NCBI GenBank assembly: GCA_023443455.1
Contig: JAEZUE010000098.1
Location: 1-7,669 of the forward strand
Direction of reading: 5' to 3'
Length of the DNA stretch: 7,669 nt
Origin: Verrucomicrobiota bacterium
GTDB taxonomy: Bacteria; Verrucomicrobiota; Verrucomicrobiia; Opitutales; Opitutaceae
The translations under genes and the position numbers were made by a program. This document shows, piece by piece, positions 6,228-7,669 of the stretch. The notes under the pieces are model-generated. The model was given only the letters and a program-made list of their open reading frames with translations, had not been told where the DNA came from and did no database searches. Each line of letters starts with the position of its first letter. Position 1 is the stretch's first letter.

Positions 6228-6787
6228 ACCGGCAGCCGATCGTCCGTATTCGAGCCGCCCTCGGGCGGCTCTTTCTTTTTCTCGTCGTCGCGCTTCTGCC
6301 CGGCGCGACAGGTTGGGCCGCCGAACAAAACCTGGAAATCGTCATTTGGAAAAGCGAACGCCGTCTCGAAGTGAACGAAGGCGGCAGGACGCTGAAATCC
6401 CACCGAGTCGGTCTCGGCACCCATCCAATCGGAACGAAGGTGCGCGAAGGCGACGGCCGGACACCCGAGGGCACGTACTACGTCTGCGTAAAGAACCCGA
6501 AGAGCCGTTTCCACCTGTCGTTGGGAATCAGTTACCCCACCCCGGCCGACGCCGCCCGAGGGCTACGCGACAGGCTCATCACCCCGGCCCAGCATGACGC
6601 CATCGTCGCCGCCCACCGGAAGCGGACCACCCCGCCGTGGAATACCGCGCTCGGCGGCGAGATTTTCATCCACGGCTGCGGCTCGTCCAGCGATTGGACG
6701 CTCGGTTGCGTCGCCCTCGACGACGACGCCATGACCGAGCTCTTCGACCTCGTCCCCATCGGCACCAAGATCGAGATCCGGCCGTGA
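6224..6787 (+). CDS. L,D-transpeptidase family (YkuD) protein, YafK/DpaA-like
   Basis: The product is 187 residues with a signal peptide (hydrophobic LFLFLVVALLPGATG, cleavage near GWA-A at about 32). The YkuD fold follows (about 36-186): LEIVIWKSERRLEV at the start, GTHPIGTKVREGDGRTPEG, then NPKSRFHLSLGISYP. The active-site segment has His150 in FIHGCG and Cys162 in WTLGCVAL, the cysteine nucleophile of L,D-transpeptidases. The usual Ser-His-Gly-Cys-x-Arg is replaced by Thr-Leu-Gly-Cys-Val-Ala. That variant, together with the GDGRTPEG and HLSLGISYP blocks, resembles the YafK/DpaA branch, whose E. coli member releases Braun lipoprotein from peptidoglycan rather than forming cross-links. Which reaction this protein performs cannot be decided from sequence. 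The start is GTG, overlapping the stop of the preceding gene. No in-frame start further down would keep the signal peptide. An intrinsic terminator hairpin lies within its codons 10-19. Confidence 0.9.
   Translation: MNRQPIVRIRAALGRLFLFLVVALLPGATGWAAEQNLEIVIWKSERRLEVNEGGRTLKSHRVGLGTHPIGTKVREGDGRTPEGTYYVCVKNPKSRFHLSLGISYPTPADAARGLRDRLITPAQHDAIVAAHRKRTTPPWNTALGGEIFIHGCGSSSDWTLGCVALDDDAMTELFDLVPIGTKIEIRP
6252..6280 (+). terminator. Intrinsic terminator inside the signal-peptide codons of the L,D-transpeptidase gene
   Basis: GAGCCGCCC and GGGCGGCTC are perfectly complementary nine-base arms around TC; eight pairs with a CTCG loop is the realistic fold. TTTCTTTTT follows at once (6272-6280). This is a textbook Rho-independent terminator, 25 bases after the stop of the small secreted protein. 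The same bases encode R-A-A-L-G-R-L-F-L-F of the next protein's signal peptide, so it may act as a translation-dependent attenuator rather than a full stop. Confidence 0.7.
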
Positions 6788-6877
6788 GCTCGGGGCACCG
6801 CGTACGTCGCGGATTCGCCTGCCCGATTGCCCACTTACCGTAACGCCCCCTCCCCCGCCCATCTGCCGCGGCTCCGC

Positions 6878-6894
6878 CGAACGAACGAACGAAC
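6878..6894. repeat. CGAA tetranucleotide repeat next to the transposase stop
   Basis: CGAA occurs four times in tandem plus a final C, ending two bases before the stop codon of the transposase gene (minus strand). It lies in the 108-base gap between two convergent genes. No T-tract terminator is visible in that gap. Confidence 0.6.
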
Positions 6895-6895
6895 C

Positions 6896-7669
6896 TCACC
6901 CGAAGGGTTGTTTGCGCAGACCGCGCAGCGCCATCAGTCCGCCCCAGTCGGTGACGGGAGCCAACGCCCGTGGCGCGGTGCGCTCCCGGACGCCATGCCG
7001 TCGGCGGTAGGCTACGAGATGGGTTTCCACAAACACCTGCGACCCGAGCACGGCCGCATCGGTGAAGTAGCGTACCCGGCAGCGCAGAACATCGGTCATC
7101 GGCAGTTGCCCCTTCTGTCGCAGGACTTCGTCGAACTTCGCCGGATCGATCGTCGCACCGTTTCGCCGCGGTGCCGCCCCGGTGCCGAAGATTCCAGTAC
7201 GATGGGCCGCGTGCGCCTTGCGCCAGTCTCCGCCATGCAGACGCCCCAACCCCGCGCGCGCCGTTTTGTTTCCGCCCACCGCCTCGCCGTAGCCACAGAA
7301 GCGATAGTCCTTCGGGTCCTCCACCAAGCCCGCCCGCACCGGGTTCAGATCGATGTAGTAGGCGACGGTCTGCAGCGCGTGGCCAGTCGGCTCGACCAGC
7401 ACGGACTTGAAGCGCTCGGCGAACAACGTGCCGTAGCGTTTGTGGGCCTTGTTGAACCAGATCGCGAAGCGCTGTTTCACCAGTTTCATGAACTGGGAGA
7501 CATCGCCCATCAGCGCCAACTGCCGTTGTCGCCACGCCGCGCCCTCCGCCGAACCCGCCGCCAACGCCGCCTCGATCACCTCCAATCGCTCCGCCTGGTA
7601 CTTCGTCGGCTTCGGGTGCAACAGCCGCCAGCGCCGGAGCAGCTCCGCGTCGGAAGGGACGGTTCTTTG
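6896..7669 (-). CDS. REP-associated tyrosine (Y1, IS200-like) transposase, 5' end outside window
   Basis: The frame is open from the right edge to a TGA at 6896, giving 257 codons of the C-terminal portion. The true start and the HUH metal-binding motif of Y1 transposases lie outside. Near the start of the visible part is KPTKYQAERLEVIEAAL. Then comes the family core FMKLVKQRFAIWFNKAHKRYGTLFAERFKSVLVE and the helix YYIDLNPVRAGLV, which carries the likely catalytic tyrosine. A C-terminal extension has VRYFTDAAVLGSQVFVE and a short basic tail, as in the long forms found in Verrucomicrobiota, Planctomycetes and related groups. Such proteins usually occur as single-copy domesticated genes that nick single-stranded REP-like sequences. 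No flanking REP hairpin pair was recognised here. A TTG within the frame at 7621 is not a credible start because the coding signal continues upstream of it. Confidence 0.88.
   Translation of the reverse strand, partial: QRTVPSDAELLRRWRLLHPKPTKYQAERLEVIEAALAAGSAEGAAWRQRQLALMGDVSQFMKLVKQRFAIWFNKAHKRYGTLFAERFKSVLVEPTGHALQTVAYYIDLNPVRAGLVEDPKDYRFCGYGEAVGGNKTARAGLGRLHGGDWRKAHAAHRTGIFGTGAAPRRNGATIDPAKFDEVLRQKGQLPMTDVLRCRVRYFTDAAVLGSQVFVETHLVAYRRRHGVRERTAPRALAPVTDWGGLMALRGLRKQPFG

Noticed and set aside
6131..6514. A 127-codon minus-strand frame opposite the L,D-transpeptidase start
   Set aside because: It is antisense to two supported genes, with no family resemblance and no upstream signal.
6798..6812. 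CCGCG-TACGT-CGCGG hairpin after the L,D-transpeptidase stop as a terminator
   Set aside because: The stem has only five pairs and no T tract follows, so it cannot be called an intrinsic terminator.
6788..6895. REP-like hairpin pair for the transposase in the convergent gap
   Set aside because: Only short GC-rich complementarities are present. No paired hairpins with a shared foot sequence could be recognised.
1..7669. tRNA, rRNA, CRISPR array, riboswitch or insertion-sequence ends
   Set aside because: No cloverleaf, regular spaced repeats, known RNA core or terminal inverted repeats were seen on either strand.

Overview
The window is strongly GC-rich and carries genes on both strands. Most starts lack a clear Shine-Dalgarno sequence. 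The mix of a CreBC-type two-component system, a YXWGXW-repeat protein, a large secreted fibronectin-type-III protein and a solo REP-associated tyrosine transposase fits a Gram-negative, didermic bacterium. I would guess Verrucomicrobiota (Opitutales-like), but that is inference, because no rRNA or other taxonomic marker is present.

Layout. Positions 1-2056 (minus, running off the left edge) hold the N-terminal 685 residues of a secreted protein with alternating MAM/immune-inhibitor-A-like beta-sandwich domains and fibronectin type III domains. Positions 2057-2283 are intergenic; they hold a direct repeat resembling the CreB operator ('cre tag') and the terminator of the next operon. Positions 2284-4472 (minus) hold creB and creC, which overlap by ATGA. 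Positions 4612-5562 (minus) hold a secreted protein with three YXWGXW units that reads into creB. Positions 5563-5729 are a divergent intergenic region with a second cre-tag-like repeat and a GC-rich hairpin. Positions 5730-6787 (plus) hold a small secreted protein of unknown function and a YkuD-type L,D-transpeptidase homologue, overlapping by GTGA. Positions 6896-7669 (minus, running off the right edge) hold a Y1-type REP-associated transposase that converges on the transpeptidase gene.

How it may work together. CreBC normally controls envelope and beta-lactam-related genes through the direct repeat TTCAC-N6-TTCAC. Here two 9-of-10 matches lie in the two intergenic regions that flank the YXWGXW-creB-creC block. 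One is upstream of the large secreted protein; the other is between the YXWGXW gene and the divergent secreted protein/L,D-transpeptidase pair. All four non-regulatory neighbours, apart from the transposase, are predicted to be exported. The simplest reading is a local, autoregulated CreBC envelope regulon with no creA or creD visible. Two oddities stand out: CreC has glycine instead of the usual acidic residue right after its phospho-accepting histidine, and an intrinsic terminator is folded inside the signal-peptide codons of the L,D-transpeptidase gene.
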